From Acrasis kona (lineage: Eukaryota; Heterolobosea; Eutetramitea; Acrasida; Acrasidae): a stretch of DNA of 64,000 nucleotides. How positions within the stretch are numbered: position 1 is the stretch's first letter; each line of letters begins with the position of its first letter. Both the position numbers and the translations under genes were made by a program. Below are positions 20,301-33,273 of this stretch, one piece after another. Where the stretch lies: contig JAOPGA020001475.1 in assembly GCA_026419775.2 (NCBI GenBank), forward strand, positions 58,114 to 122,113, in the 5' to 3' direction. The notes beneath the pieces are model-generated. The model ran no database searches, was not told where the DNA came from, and saw only the letters and a program-made list of their open reading frames with translations.

Positions 20301-20740
20301 ACAGCGAAAGTTGTTCCAATACAAAATGTAATGTAAAGACCAATTTGATCAGGATGGATACTGGAGAAGAGATTTGTAAATTGAACACATGGCAGTATGT
20401 GACTGCAGGCAGGACTGTTCAATCTTCATCAAAGGTGTTGGTTTTGTCGCAAAGTAATATCGGAAGCGAAAATACTACTGAAGTATCGAGAATGTCCATT
20501 GTTGTAAAAGCGCTGGACTACACTGTCACAAACTCGACCGATAGCGAGAGCTCATATACCGACCAATCTTATGGCGTGAGTCTTACCACTGTTTCAGTGG
20601 TGGTAATATGCGCCTTGTTCGTTGTTGTATGCGCTACTATTATTTTATTAATAGCGATTGTGTTGGTTATCAAGAGGAGAAATAAAATAAAGGATTTTAA
20701 TCCGACTAATGCAAGGATGACAACGGCGTTTGAGTATTAA
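17336..20740 (+). CDS. Type I membrane mucin with EGF repeats and Thr-Pro stalk
   Basis: A single exon of 1,134 residues. There is a signal peptide ([16 protein letters not shown]). Residues about 30-290 form a globular domain with N-glycosylation sites and a pattern suggesting a TIM-barrel-like fold ([37 protein letters not shown]); I cannot name its family. Three EGF-like modules follow ([20 protein letters not shown] and two more). Residues about 405-855 are a Thr/Pro/Ser stalk, probably O-glycosylated. A 210-residue membrane-proximal domain with Cys pairs comes next, then one membrane helix ([23 protein letters not shown]) and a short basic cytosolic tail. The layout is that of a cell-surface adhesion or coat protein. 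The same EGF, stalk and membrane order recurs in the genes at 25.4 and 54.6 kb. Confidence 0.87.
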   Translation: MNSVHSTVLVVLMIFMLAPYAVPQTQVQPYPKGLVLDVEVHTLPNWSINQTYLSNSFLDFVQFCVNATAPYSIPLWIVIPRWYDTSPILVPRNGITKTLSAWVQDVANVIIMDYTANRYIEDALGEMQYSLNTSTKVRIALDASGTWPNPDTLETVVSAVNSNFSSFRTYDISSIENYKFWAPTNPASSNIQRDLFVWERANALNFTIQKDLFSFLKRVNSVRRVYLISQYMLGTTTANYNLLKTFVNNTYFSCGVDTELLSGENTWSIPGATQDQGFLTVTNGVKLILEMRPTCYGLNPNHERVCSGNGSCVANNTCVCKDGYTGSICMEWTCGGISYNKSNVCSGNGTCVGINSCACKSGYYGSNCESWMCGGIAYNSSLVCSGRGNCVAPNSCNCMSGYYGANCSVTPTPSPTPTPTLTPTPTVTPTLTPTSTPTPTPTPTPTPTVTPTPTPTPTPTLTSTPTPTPTPTLTPTPTVTPTPTPTLTPTSTVTPTLTPTPTPTITSTSTPSLTPTPTPISTSTLTPSPTATNSSSPTSTSSQTPTPTATNSSPPTSTATSTPAPTPTPAPTNATATPTPAFNQTNAPTTNLTNTPTPSPTLSPTLTDTPTPTTTSTTPTITPTQVSTSTPTPTPTFTSTPTPTLTPTPTPSQTPTSTPTILVTPTLTTTQTNTRTPTPSNTPTPTITPTPSTTPTPTPIPSRTPTLSPTLAPTLTSTSSPSPSPTITLTPTPSLTISSTATPTPTSSPILTPAPPLTTPPVTTSTPTLIPTVLTVTSTATPTPTQTYTITSAPTQVISTTSTSASTLTSSPTSNATPTVIYTSSATQVPTPTQTFTNNPTPTTTKITNQNSTEPSIPFLWRGGISCMFDQDLSNGCPSIANTDNGALITSTLSSINISRNSISSFSINSVGGITAYTTFSISNQTFGYGSVLELWIYSLKTFYIMSSLVYTPNGPFLRSVSISQQKVVNSDSLSCSFTVDTLYKMSINSESCSNTKCNVKTNLIRMDTGEEICKLNTWQYVTAGRTVQSSSKVLVLSQSNIGSENTTEVSRMSIVVKALDYTVTNSTDSESSYTDQSYGVSLTTVSVVVICALFVVVCATIILLIAIVLVIKRRNKIKDFNPTNARMTTAFEY
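18557..19895 (+). repeat. Thr-Pro coding minisatellite
   Basis: An imperfect array of 6-bp units (ACxCCx, Thr-Pro) with frequent Ser, Leu and Val substitutions. It encodes the mucin stalk and leaves long open frames on the opposite strand. Confidence 0.9.
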
Positions 20741-21345
20741 CGTGAGTGTTTTGGTCCATTACAAAGAACAAATGCAAGTATGTGGATATGAATACTTTGA
20801 CATTAGAATCGAGCAGATAATAATAGCTAACAAACATGAATAAATACAAGCATTACTGATTAATTTGCGACTTCTTTTGTGTTTATAACGATAATTTTGT
20901 TTAGAGCTTTACTGACTTGAACGATGATAGATCGTTATAAAATGCAGAACTGCGGCAAATTATTCATCATTTAAAATGTTCAAATTTCTATGGTTTCTGA
21001 CGTGTCCTTGTTGAAATCTATTGTACTCTTCAGATTTTTGCGACTTCTAGAAATGTATTTCGCTCTGGTCTTCGGCATCATCGATAACACAACTTTTTGA
21101 TGCTCCAGTTTACCCAATTTAATGAGATGTTCAATTGATTGATTATCTAGTTACCTTCTCCGTACATTGAACTAATTGTTTTGTTCTATCGAAAATACTC
21201 CCTCATGAACTTTATAAATAGTTTGATATCAGAAGCGTTAACTTTAGTTTACTTGATGATTTCTCCTGGGTCCTGGTTTTTAATCAGTTGTGTATTACAA
21301 CAGAAGTGGCATTTTTTTTTACCGTTACATCAAAGAATACAATCC
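20741..21345. other. Intergenic region with TATA box
   Basis: No gene seen. TTTATAAATA at 21211-21220 is a plausible TATA box for the CAF-1 gene, leaving a leader of about 100 nt. The open frame running upstream of 21346 has no supporting ATG. Confidence 0.45.
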
Positions 21346-23483
21346 ATGAACCAAACATCATTGGCTGCATTCTTTACAGGTGTAAAGACACCTTTGCCAT
21401 CACCTCACCCATCTCCCTCAAGAAGTTCCTCAAAGAAAAGAACAAGAGTGGCATATGAGTCTACAGACCCACCTACTCAAACTCCTGTAGAGAGGAAGTT
21501 ATTCTCAGATAATCAATCATCAGATGAGGGCGAAGATGCATCAACAAAAAAAAGAAAACTGTGTGACGAAATGTCTGAGGAATTGGAAACGAAGATACAA
21601 AAGTCGAAAGAATCACTACAAAAAATCAATCATGATGTTGCAAGAATGTATAATCTATACAAAGAAAATGACATTCGGGAGGAGCTGCGCCAAAGTGATA
21701 AAACGTTGAGTGAACTATACGAATTCCAAAAGGATGTCTCATTGTTGAAAACCCCTTGCTCTTCGTTCCCTGATGCTCATACCAAGCTTTTAGCCAAACT
21801 CATCCAAGACAGTTCTTCGCAAGACGATGAACTTGTTGATGAAGTCTACTCATATCTTACAAAAGAAATCCCACAAGAAGTGCTCAAAAACAAGAAGAGA
21901 AAAAAGACCGGAGATGAAGCCGAACAGGGTTCTGACCTTGCTATTACAACGGCAACTATAAGTAACCTAATATCCAAAGAGGTTATCAAAGCCAAACTAC
22001 CCCTGATATCCAAGTATGTAAACTATGGTTTTACTTGTGACTCTTGTGACGTTGAGTTGGCTGATGGTCCTAAGACTACTTTTGATCTATGGAGGCGAGA
22101 AGTAAACGTTTTAACATTATTACCAACCACACATCGAGATGTCATTAAAAATAGAAGAAATGAGAGAAAGACTCTCAACAAGAATGCCACAACTTGCTAC
22201 AAAGAATTTATATCAAACAAGAAAGAGGCAGTCAAATTGCAAAAGAAGCTTGAGGCCCACAAAGAGAAATTAGCAAAGAAAGTGGAAAAGCAATTGGAGC
22301 AACAACAGAAGCAACAATTAAAATCTGAATCTGCAATTACCCCAACAGCAGGCATTAGAAAGTTTGCCAAGGTGGTCGTCCACAAGACTAATTCAAACGA
22401 CACATGCTTCGTTCCAAGATATACGTCCAACATGACCCTAGAGGAGATGGATTCTGATTTTTGTTCAAACCAAACTTACAGCATCAATCAAATCATTTGT
22501 GGAATGAAGGAAAGGAAACAAGACTTACAACGAAAGAATCGTAAAAAGTGTCTGTTCTACTTTTCGAAGGTGGACGAAGAGAATCCTAACCGCTACGCAC
22601 TCCTTCAACCATGGGTGCGCTTTGTTACAAAAGAAGTCTCAGTCGAGGTCAACGGAAGAAGAGCTCTTAGAAAGGAACCAGGTTTAGATTATGATGATCC
22701 TTGCTTGGACGAAGTAGAAGAAGAAATTTTAGAGGATAACATTGAGGATGCTGAAGACTTGCTAGATGAGGACGACGAAGAGGAAGAGGAGGATGAAGAG
22801 ATTAGAAACATGTTTGGAGATGACTACAACTCTGACGAAGACGATGATTTTGTTGTTGAGGACGGTTACACATCACCAGTAGATGATGATGAATTGAATA
22901 CTTAACGACGACGTTGAAGATGTTAAAGATTGCTCCGAAACCTACAACAAAGTGCGCGACACCCAAGAAATCAGCAAAGAGGGGATTAATACCTTTAGTA
23001 CTAAACACTAAAATCATTGGACCCATTCTCAACATTAATGAATCGGACACCAGCAACGACAGTATTCTTTTGAAGAGCATGACAGTCATGAACTTTTTTT
23101 CTATACCATCTTGCACGTATGATGACATTCCATATTTGAGCACATCAACATGCGATCCCACGATAGAACCAGAGACTGTTGTGGATAGCAATCCTGATTT
23201 GTGGAAGAGAGAGTTTAGTGACACAAAACACATTTTGACACTATGTGAACTCGTCATGAATGGAGAGTCCTCCAAACAAACAATCACATCAGAATTTGCG
23301 AAAAAGTAAGTGTGCCAAACCAACTTTAAATTTAACCTATTTAGAATATCATGTTATTCAAAAGCTTGTGTAGACAGACAACTCAAGCAGGTTTCAGTCA
23401 GAAGACAGGGTGTGAGGGGATATGGTTATTATATAAAGGATGCGGTATTAAGAGATTTAAACATTACAAGCCAATCAATGTAA
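21346..23483 (+). CDS. CHAF1A: Chromatin assembly factor 1 large subunit (p150/Cac1) homologue
   Basis: Exons 21346-22878, 22920-23305 and 23345-23483 (introns 41 and 39 nt) give 685 residues. Residues 3-9 (QTSLAAFF) are a PCNA-interacting PIP box, which also supports this start. A Lys/Glu/Arg coiled region (about 265-330, KEAVKLQKKLEAHKEKLAKK) corresponds to the DNA-binding KER helix. FYFSKVDEENPNRYALLQPW and GLDYDDPCLDE match the conserved central block before the acidic ED domain (about 460-495). VVEDGYTS matches the motif after the acidic region. A C-terminal winged-helix-like segment is restored by splicing (DRQLKQVSVRRQGVRGYGYYI). CAF-1 deposits H3-H4 behind the replication fork. The acidic domain, PIP and KER are all present, so the subunit looks functional. 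The first junction removes an otherwise terminating frame. Confidence 0.87.
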
Positions 23484-23773
23484 AACAGCACATGAGACAA
23501 ATCTATATACTTTCGTATGGTGAACAGACGAAAGAAGATTAAAATTTGTACATTTTTGAATTGACATTTGTTTTTGTTGTCTTGGTTTTCAATATTTAAA
23601 AGCTCTTATTAATATCCAAAGATCTCAATTTTCACCAGACACCAACCCAGGGAAAGATCAGCCTTTCATTTGTATTAACCCGAACATTGTAACAGATTAT
23701 TTTTAACTTACTAATAAAAGCTCTGATCATTTGACCCGTATTCATAGTCATACAAAACACAACAAGACACAAC

Positions 23774-24685
23774 ATGGGAAAAGACGCAGTTCCATCACAT
23801 AAAGAAATTCCAGCCCAACAACAGGAAAAACCTGGTCTTGAGCACAAGATGACACCTGAGCCTACCTACGATATGAGGTAACTTGAACTCATTCAAGTAT
23901 AATTCTAAATCCATAGTTATTACAAAGGTACAGGCAAGCTCCAAGATAGAGTTGCACTTATCACTGGTGGTGATTCCGGCATCGGTAGATCTGTAGCATT
24001 GCTATATGCTAGAGAGGGAGCAGATGTTGCAATCATTTATCTGCCAACAGAACAAACTGATGCAGAGATTACAAAGGCTTTGATTGAAAACGAGGGACGC
24101 AAGGCACTACTCATTCCTGGAGACATTGCTGATTCAGACTTTTGCAAACAAGCAGTTGAGAGGACTGTAAAGGAATTGGGAAGGTTGAACATTCTTGTCA
24201 ACAACGCAGCCACTCAAGAGTACAGAGAGAATTTCCTAGATACCACAGACTCTGAAATTGAACGCACGTTCAAAGTGAACATTTTCGCAATGATGTACTT
24301 GACCAGGGCAGCCATACCCCATCTACATGGAAATGATTCCATCATCAACACAACATCTATTAATGCCTACAGAGGACACCCTGTTCTCATCCCCTACACT
24401 ACAACCAAAGGTGCCATTGTGGCCTTCACTAGATCCATGGCACTTCATTTGGCAGACAAAAAGATCAGGGTGAATGCTGTTGCTCCTGGACCCATCTGGA
24501 CACCTCTTATTGTCTCCACTATGCCATCCAAAGAAGTAGAAGGTTTTGGAAAGGATGTTGCAATGGAGAGACCTGGACAACCATTTGAATGTGCCACTTC
24601 GTATGTGTTCTTGGCAAGTCAAGATTCATCGTACTTCACTGGGCAAGTTTTCCATCCAAACGGTGGTGAAATTATAAATGGTTAA
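23774..24685 (+). CDS. Short-chain dehydrogenase, stress-type (YdaD/YhxC-like)
   Basis: Exons 23774-23877 and 23917-24685 (39-nt intron) give 290 residues. The N-terminal extension with PGLEHKMTPEP and YYKGTGKLQDRVALITGGDSG is typical of the glucose/ribitol-dehydrogenase-like general stress SDRs. Cofactor motif TGGDSGIG, NNAA, catalytic Ser in NTTSINAY and Tyr-Lys in YTTTKGA are all intact. The protein is a Rossmann-fold NAD(P)-dependent oxidoreductase, cytosolic by lack of targeting sequence. The substrate is unknown. This subfamily is commonest in bacteria, so old transfer is possible, though the spliced intron shows long residence. Neighbours do not suggest a pathway. Confidence 0.9.
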
Positions 24686-24823
24686 TTTATTTTTTAATAT
24701 ACAGAATACTCTTCTTTAGTTAATAACAATCACCATTCAAAGTTTTATTCGATAGCTGATCTGAAAATATCGAAGAACGACAACATCCTAATTGCACTTG
24801 AAAAAGAAATCTCCTACTAAAAT

Positions 24824-24894
24824 TTCTCCTGGCAAGAATCGAACTTGCAGCAAAGGATTCAGAGTCCTCTATGTTACCACTACACCACAGGAGA
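24824..24894 (-). tRNA. tRNA-Gln (CTG anticodon)
   Basis: A 71-nt cloverleaf on the minus strand. The 7-bp acceptor is TCTCCTG/CAGGAGA. A 3-bp D stem is followed by the anticodon stem GAGGA/TCCTT with loop CTCTGAA (anticodon CTG, reading CAG). The T stem is GCAAG/CTTGC with loop TTCGATT. The discriminator is A, there is no encoded CCA and no intron. The internal B box (GTTCGATTC) is standard. Confidence 0.93.
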
Positions 24895-25408
24895 TTCTAA
24901 TATGCGTATAAATTATTTATACCTTGAAACTTTTAACAATTATTCCTCGCTTCATCTTTGAGAGATAGGTTATCCTTTACAGGAGCTTTGACTTAATACT
25001 ATTGTACCTACGTATATTATCACAAAATACTTTTCGGAAAATGGTGAAATGGGATGACAATTACAACATATTCAAAAAATTCACATCATGGACAGTGCCA
25101 GCCTAACAGAACAATATCAACTTCAAATGATGTAACATTTTTATATACATTTACCTTAGCTTTTGTAGTATTAGAGCATCGCTCCGTATATCAAATCAAT
25201 GTTTCAAGAACTGCGTTTATAATTTCAACAAGGTTGATATAGAAAAAAGTACGTAATACGTGGTTAGGTTATAAATCTAATGTATTTAGGGGAGAAGGCA
25301 TGCTTTACAAACTGTGTTCAGAACTACAAGGATACACATCAACTCGCACAAATTCATCTCTCAAGACAATAACCATACAAGGCGTTGATTAAAATTAAAA
25401 TACACATT
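24895..25408. other. Intergenic region
   Basis: AT-rich and without a convincing gene. A 62-codon frame at 25054-25242 has no start context or recognisable features. The end of the polycystin-like gene (minus strand) follows. Confidence 0.4.
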
Positions 25409-28400
25409 TTATTGTTCTACTGTCTGCTTCTTCTCGCTTGGGAACAGGAACCCTCTCATCAATTGAATGAGACAAGCATACACAACAGTTTTAACAAAGA
25501 ATACTAAAGGATTGGTAAGGACTGAGTCTGTTCCTGCAGATATTCCAGATCCCATCAACCATTTAATGTCCTGCTGACCCTCGGCGTCAAACTTAATTCC
25601 ATAAAGTACAATTACAAAAGAAACGGAACCTGCGAACGCGAAAACAATTATATAGTCAACAAAAATAAACCACCATGGCAGCCACTTGTCCTTCCTAAAT
25701 TGATTTCCGATAATTTCTCTTAATGTTGGTTTCGTTACTTTTTGTTTTGCGGCTGCAGTCTCAATCTCTATCATCTGTCCCGACTTACTGTCGTAAGTAA
25801 ACATTGTCGCTTTGGTGCCACTGAAAGCGCCACCGTCCGCTTCCGCTGCATCTTCAAATGGAACAACCTTTGTCTTTTTGCTTCTTGCAATCTTTCTTCC
25901 TAGATTGACGCTTAGTGAAATGGTGATGCAGAATAAAACTAATGTGTGGAAACCTAAGAATGCATTTACAACGACTAGTCTAGAATACCATTCTGATTCG
26001 AATGTGAAATAAATATTTGTACAAGCACATAAAGCCGCAGTGCATGAGATTGCAAAGATTGATAAGACACATAATACTGCAATTCTGATCTTACTGGACT
26101 TCCAGCTCCTTAGGGATCCGTCCTTGTATTTCTCAACTCTAACATAATAGAACAAGTACCACATGAACATGATAAAAGCGGTCAATCCTATAGCACCAAC
26201 AATCCATTGATCTATTTCTCTTGCAAAGCTCATTGCTTGTGGAAGTAAAACAACAACAGCAGCTAGCGCTCCAAAGTAAGAGGCAGTAATGATACACACA
26301 ATAATTAATCCTTGAATGCTGAATCCCATCAAACTTCGTTGTATATAAACAATAATCTTATCTACGAACGAATCAACATCGGTCAGCATCTTGTCAAGGA
26401 AACTGTAGATGGTTAACTTCAAATTTGGAATCTTGTTCTCTTTTGAAGTTTCATCATCGTCCTTTGATGTTTCATCATCCTGTAGAGAGCGAGGAGATGG
26501 AGATACGTTGACATACGTCGGTTGATCTTTTCCATACAACTTGTAATGATCCTTCTTGAAGACAGTATCCTCTGTTTTTGCCAGCAAGAATGCAATGATC
26601 AAAACAAATGGAGTAGTAATTGCGCAGGATATAACTGCTGCTGCAATAAACTGGACTTCATTTTGTTGGACTTGACTAAACGACAGAGCGTTGCTTACCA
26701 ACAAACCCAGAATGCTCACGTACAAGATGGTCAGCCTTTCGATTCTTACAAAATAATTTGACCTCTTAGAATTTGGAACAAACAAAACTGACAAGTACAA
26801 GTGATTTGATTTAAATTGCCTCAAGAGACCCCTCAATTTACCAGGTTTCACTGTGAGATCTTCTACATAGGTAGGTTCTAGTCTCTTGAACAAACCAATT
26901 CTTGCCAACATTGCGAAGAACATCATCAACACACATAAAATAACATAAACACCTGCCAGAGCACATACAAAGTATAGGGCAGTCATGTTATCTTTATTTA
27001 ACTTTTTGATGTTTTCCAAATCGGTCAATGTCAAAAAGTTCAAATTTGGGTTCACATAATCGATAAAGCCACCAAAGTCAGTTGTATGAGTACAAGCACA
27101 TGTCATACTATTACTATTCATCGAAACAACCGAGCAACCATCGGTGCTCCACTTTAACAATGTGACGTCCCAATATTTGCAATTGGGAACGTTACCTGGC
27201 AGAGAAGAATTTTTATTTAGTTTTGATAAATCGTATCCATTGGGAATAGGTATAGTAAATACCAATGGAGAGATTATATTCTTCAAAGGACTTTTCACTC
27301 TCACATTATTGACTATTTTTTGGTAATTAATGGATAGAATCGGAGTGGTAATGTTGGCACTAGAGTTACTGAATGCATATGGATTAGAGGAGAAACTACT
27401 GGCACTGACATGCACTTGATCGTCATCAGTGAAGGCGGCTGGAGAAGAGTCGTTGGTAGCAAACGACGATGGCATCGAGATTTGTATACTGTTGGATGAT
27501 CCATCAGTTGATGTGGTGTTGATGACTGATTTCTTCAACACGCTACCATAATTACCATACACAACCAACGTGAGTTGATTCGATTGTATGGAAGTTGGCT
27601 TGTCGCCAATGATTACATTGTCCTTCATTGAATTCAATAACGAATCCACGCTGCTATATAGCGAAGTAACGGTGGTGACCGAATCAACAGTTTGAGTCGA
27701 TAACGAAGATTCAATCAAGTTGGAAATGATGCTGCCAATACTAGACACTGTTCTAGAATCAAAAGAACTTCCCACTTGCTTTGAAAAATCAGCCACCAAA
27801 CTAGCAGCAACTGCTTGTGTTTGATTGTTCAATTCGTTTGGATATTGAGTAACGCTTTGAACGGCCATCACTCTTTGTAACAATGAATTACTTGTATCAG
27901 TAGCAGTCACGTTTGCGCTCTGTACAACTGACGATATGGATTGAATCAACGAAGTTCTGAGCTCAGTTCTTTGTTTCAAATTCAATGATGAAGAATCTGA
28001 CACCAAGCTGTTCATGGACTCTGCAATCACTTGGACTGATTGAGCCGCCTGATAAATATCTGGATTTACATTTTGTAGAGATTGCGTTTGGTTTTGTAAC
28101 CATGATACTATATCGCGGCCACTGGCTACAATGTTTACGCTACTGTTCACGACTACAGATGATCCATAAGCATCAAAGATGATTGCATATACATTGATGG
28201 TTGTATTGGTTGCGGAGACAATGGGAAGACCTCCTGAAATAGTCAGCGTGTTAGCGGTGCTCTTTTTAGGGCTCAGTGCTACACTTCTTTGGTCCTGGTT
28301 ATAATAACCAAACATATAACTCAAGCTGGATTGACTAACCCATTGAGAGCACATGAACGTAAACTCGGTATTAATATCTCCAGAAGATGGATATACTGAA

Positions 28401-31400
28401 AAGCTACCTGCAGTTGGTGGAGTATTTACTGTAAATGTGATTTTTGAAAAAGCTGTAGATTGGTCAGCTAAATTTACAACATTAAATTGAACGGAGTAAC
28501 TAACACCAGGTAACAACGTTCCAGGTTCGATGATTAATTTGGTTTGATCAGCATAGAAATCAGCTGTAGACATGAGCTGTGTGTTGTTCATGGGTGTACC
28601 ATCTGCATATGAAGTTGTCCAACTGTACTTCATCAAATTACGTTGTGGGGTATTAGCATTATAGTTATCCGATTGTGATAACTTTGCAGATCCATACAAT
28701 TCAACTTTGGAATCTGCATTCACAATCATATTCGTAATTGTGAGCGAAGTGATTGGTAACTGTAAAGATGAAGTCAATATAGTAATAGAAGCAGTGCTGG
28801 ATCTATATAGTTTGCTAAACACAACGGTAAATATGTATGTTTCTGATGGTTGTAGCGTTCTAGAAGGAATGCTCAATAAAGCATCAGTCATTGCTATATT
28901 AGCTAAATTACAGGAGGAATTGGATGCAGTGACACATGACCATGCAAAAGTGGATGGAGTGTTCAAGCTATCAGGATCGATTGATACGGAGCTATCCAAA
29001 TCAATTGTCTCGCTGATGGATGCAACCTTGTATGAACCTGACTTGATTCTAGCGATTAATGACTGAGAGCGCACGTTGATAACTACAGATGCGGTGCTGT
29101 TCATGTTGTTTTGACCCCTGAATCTAGTCATTAGCTGGAATATATAATTTGCATCGGTGCCATCGCTATTTAATAAGAAGCTTTTGCTAGGTACGAACAA
29201 ATTAGGACCAGTCGTTAAAAAGCTAACATTAGCTGGACCAGATAGCTGTGTCCATATGTATTCGATTCTATTCAACGAATCATCCTTGATACAAGAGGCC
29301 GATGACAAAGATTGACCTTGTAGCGATAGAGATGATGATCTAAAGATGCTCTTTGTAAACGACCCAGCTATGTTTGCTATGGGCTGATAAAAGTTTGATT
29401 TGTAGATGGTAGCTGATACCAAAGGACTGCTTCTTCCCTCAGCATTAGTTACTACCAACTGGAATGTATATTGATATCCAGCAGGTAACAAAGAAGAAGG
29501 AACCCTCACAATTGCACTTTTTGATTTTTCTAATAACAATGCCAAAGCAGATGATGCCTCAGAGTCACCCGAACTCCACAAGAAATCAAGTTTACTTTGT
29601 TTGGGGTCAGCTGACAAGGTAGCATCTAGTACTACATCATCACAAATACCAACAAATGATGGTGCATTTAATACTGCCATAGGTTTAGCAGCAGCTTGAA
29701 TAGCTACAATGCCTACAGTTTTGTAAACAGGTATCGCGCTTGCTATATTGACGTTGATTGATATATTGGTGCCTATGTTGAATTTCTGTTTGAGTGATAT
29801 CGTAATCCATTGAGCTGAACTAGGCGCCAGCGGATCAACTACAGTTCCGGGAGGTCTTTGTCCAATACAACTCGATCCGACAGTATCAATATCGCTCTTG
29901 AATAAGCGATTACATCTGATATTACTCAACATGATGGTGGTGATGGCTGGATCATCAATCCATGCATATAAAGCATTAATACTTGTATCATATTGTAATA
30001 CGGAACATGATGATGTTGGGTATACATAGGGTGCTTGTGTGGGTGTTGTAGTTAAGAAAGGAGCAGCAGTTGGCTTTATAAATACAGAAGGTGTGGGAGT
30101 GGGTGTAGGTGTTAATGCAGGTGTAGTAGTTGAAGGGATAGTATCTATTGGTGTTATGGGCTTAAGCGTCTTTTGAGGTATACTTGTGGGAGTTGGTGAT
30201 GTTGTGGTGTTAGGAGTAGAAGCAGTTGGAGTAGGTGGTTGTGGTGCTGGCACTGGCGGTAACGGAGGAGTTGTTATATTTTGACGAGGTGTTTCTTGTC
30301 CTTTTAAGGGAATGGTAGGCACCATTGTTGGAGTGGAGGGAATAGTAGGTAGAGTAGTTTGTGGTGGAGGAGAAGGCGTAGCCGTAGGAATTAAAGTTGG
30401 TGTTGACGTAGATGTTGGGGTCCGAGTTAGGGTAGGAGTTGGAGTAGATGTGGGAGCTAATGTAGTTGGTATTGGTGTAGGTGTTAGAGTAGGAGTTGAA
30501 GCAGGAGAGGTGGGTATGAGAGTCGGCGTTGCGGTGGGTGTTGGCGTCTTTGTAGGTGTTGATGAAAAAGTAGGAGTTGAAGCAGGTGTAGGTGATGACG
30601 TTATACTGGGGGTCATAGTGGGCGTTGATGTTGGTGTAGAAGTGGGTGTACGCGTCGGTGTTGATGTAGGTGTCGCGGTAGGCGTGGGAGTAGGAGTGGG
30701 TGTAGGTGTAGGAATGGGTGTAGGTGTAGGTGTAGGTGTGGGAGTAGGAGTGGGCGTACGTGTTGGCGTTGGTGTAGGCGTTGGTGTAGGCGTCAACGTT
30801 GGAGTGCGTGTTGGCGTCGACATAGGTGTCAATGTTGGAGTAGACGTAGGCGTTGGTGTTGGAGTAGTGCTATCACAGTAGGTTCCAAAATATCCTGCAT
30901 CACATACACAAACATTAGCACCAACACAATTACCATTACCACTACACACATTACTCGAGTACTGATCAATAGCATTACAGAAATTGACCGTATTAGAATA
31001 AATATCCATGTTGAATTCGGTCAAAATAAGTGCGCCAAGGTATTGCATGTTATATAATGTGCCAAAGATATTGAAATTATCACTGCAACCAGCCATATTC
31101 AAACCATCAAATAAACTAATAATACCAGTCAACCTATTTACCGCTGGTGTACCTGATTTAAATAATTGTTTAGAAATGGTGTTGTAATCACCACTACCTC
31201 CAATATTGTAAACTGGAACTTTGGGCGTACAGCCGTAGATGCCCATATCGTCTGTCGGCATGATATATGTATTATTATCAAAGACATAAATCAATCTTTT
31301 TTTATCTATCCTTGAAAGACGGGGAAAATTAGTTGCTACATACAAGCTGTGGTAGGCATTATTTGGACCAGGTGCGACATTGTTGATGTTGGGATATTTT

Positions 31401-33222
31401 GGAACAAAAGTATAAATGTTCGCAGGGATTTCCAAATCATCGATAGGTACGAGAATTGGTGCATTTCCATCGATGACTTGATTGATGGAACCAATTCTCG
31501 TCCAACCTCCAAAGGAAAGATCATTATTGCAATAAACATTGACGCTCGATCCATTCTTAACAAAGATTGAATACCACCCTGTTTGATTATAACCTGCAGA
31601 GTATAAATCTCTACATGAAGTAGGTTTGAACTTGCTTGCTTCGGCTACGGCAGTACTGTTGATCGAACAATCCAAACCTTCGAATCCACGATAACACTGA
31701 CAAACATCACGGGCTATACATTTACCTTTTCCTGAACAAGACGATCTGCCCGAACAAAAGTTCAGGTAAGTAATCAAATCACTTATCGATATCACTCCTC
31801 TTCTCGCTGCTGACGCTTGAGTTGAGCCGCTAGGTGCGTAACCTATTGTATCTCCCGCATTTTGTCGTGAAAGTGATGGGGCTGTTGTTGGTGATGGGGT
31901 TGGTGTAGATGTCGGAGCGTCGGTTGCTTTGCAAAAGAATGGATACTTTTGACTCGTTAACTTTTGGTAGAGTCTTTTGTTTACCCAATTGTATGCATCA
32001 TACGTGTAGGAAGACAAAAAAATATCCGCATTAACCCTCTAAAAACTTTAACAATTAATCAACAATTTTACTCACGCTTATGGTCATGTTGTACGGGTAT
32101 GGATTATAGAGAATAGTTCCGTCAACATTGGCGATCGAGTTGTCGCTGGGGTAGAATTTGTTATTGTATCCCGTCCAAAATTCTTGTGGTAAACTGTTGT
32201 TACTGTATGCATATGAGAGGCCTCCAGTCAAGTAGGCATATGTTGATATTTGCAATCTCTCATAATCATTCAAAATGGAAACAAGGTGACCATTGTAGTT
32301 TGTGTTACAATATGCTTCTGCGGAGCTCCAGCTCATGCCGGATTTTACGAGCAAGTAGGTGCTGCTTCCAACTCTCATTTCGTCGCAATTGGTTCCGAAG
32401 AAATTAGCAGCGCAAGTACATCCAATCCCACCTGATGATAGAATTGTACAAACACCATTTCCTCCACATACATTAGGGTCAGTGCTTGCAACCCCATCTA
32501 CAAGATTTATGTTAACGAATAGATTATAACTTACTGCAACGGAGAGTATTGAGTGGAGAGACGTGTCTGTTACAAATAGCAGGATACATGAGCCCCGTAG
32601 TAGAAGATAAGACACTTCCAGAAGGTGTTAATACATAGTTTCTATTGTTACTACTGCCTCCGTTATTTGAAACGGAAAATTCAAGAGCGTCAGTAGGAGA
32701 ACCATCTATCCAGAATAAGTAGGGAAAGAGTTAAAGTAATACCTTGATAAAGTTTGCTTCCGACACTATTGGTATACAACCCAAACAAGGCTGCCGAAGG
32801 TAAGTTGAAGACACCCAAGAGGAACTGTCTTTCATATTTATCGGAAAATCTCATGAACATACTAGCCAGGGATCCTCTAAATACTCTCTGGCAGTAACTC
32901 GACATGGTAGAAAAATCTCCAACAGTGTTGTTGGTGAAAATGTATTGCTTGGACACCTGCCCCACCATGGTAGGTGGCGGTGATTCCACAATTTGCAAAG
33001 TACAATCAATACCGGCCCTGCCAGCCATACAAATACACGTATTATTAGAAGAACAAATACCAAACCTAAATCATTAGAAACAATCATTCATCATCAAACA
33101 TACCCTCCACAAACGGATGGATCAAGGTAGCCGATACCATAACAAGTCGCGCTCTGCCCAGCGCAAAAATTAGCCAGCACAAGCAACAGCGCAGCAACCA
33201 CTACGAGAGTGGGTTGACTCAT
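25409..33222 (-). CDS. Polycystin-1-like receptor: C-type lectins, EGF, Thr-Pro stalk, REJ, GPS, membrane bundle
   Basis: Exons 33222-33104, 33065-32743, 32705-32535, 32497-32076 and 32038-25409 (introns 37-38 nt) give 2,554 residues. In order: signal peptide; EGF module; C-type-lectin-like domain; second EGF ([20 protein letters not shown]) and second lectin-like domain; a third EGF; a fibrinogen-like start ([20 protein letters not shown], then GGWTRIG); a fourth EGF; a Thr-Pro stalk; and a long REJ/PKD-like region with Leu-Asp-Ser-Ser repeats. A GPS cleavage site follows (CKYWD, then [13 protein letters not shown]). About nine hydrophobic helices make up the C-terminus. The segment after TM1 ([11 protein letters not shown], then [20 protein letters not shown]) matches polycystin-1, but no PLAT domain is evident between TM1 and TM2. 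It is presumably a surface mechano- or adhesion receptor, self-cleaved at the GPS. Confidence 0.88.
30070..30875 (-). repeat. Thr-Pro coding minisatellite in the polycystin-like gene
   Basis: A 6-bp-unit array encodes Thr-Pro with Ser, Leu and Arg substitutions. It creates a long antisense Gly-Val frame at 30312-30881, which is a shadow. Confidence 0.88.
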
Positions 33223-33273
33223 TTACGGATAAAAAACAATGACCAAAAAAAGAGCTTTATTCCAATCATTTAT

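Noticed and set aside
25054-25242. 62-codon frame near the tRNA
   Set aside because: AT-rich, no features and no good start context.
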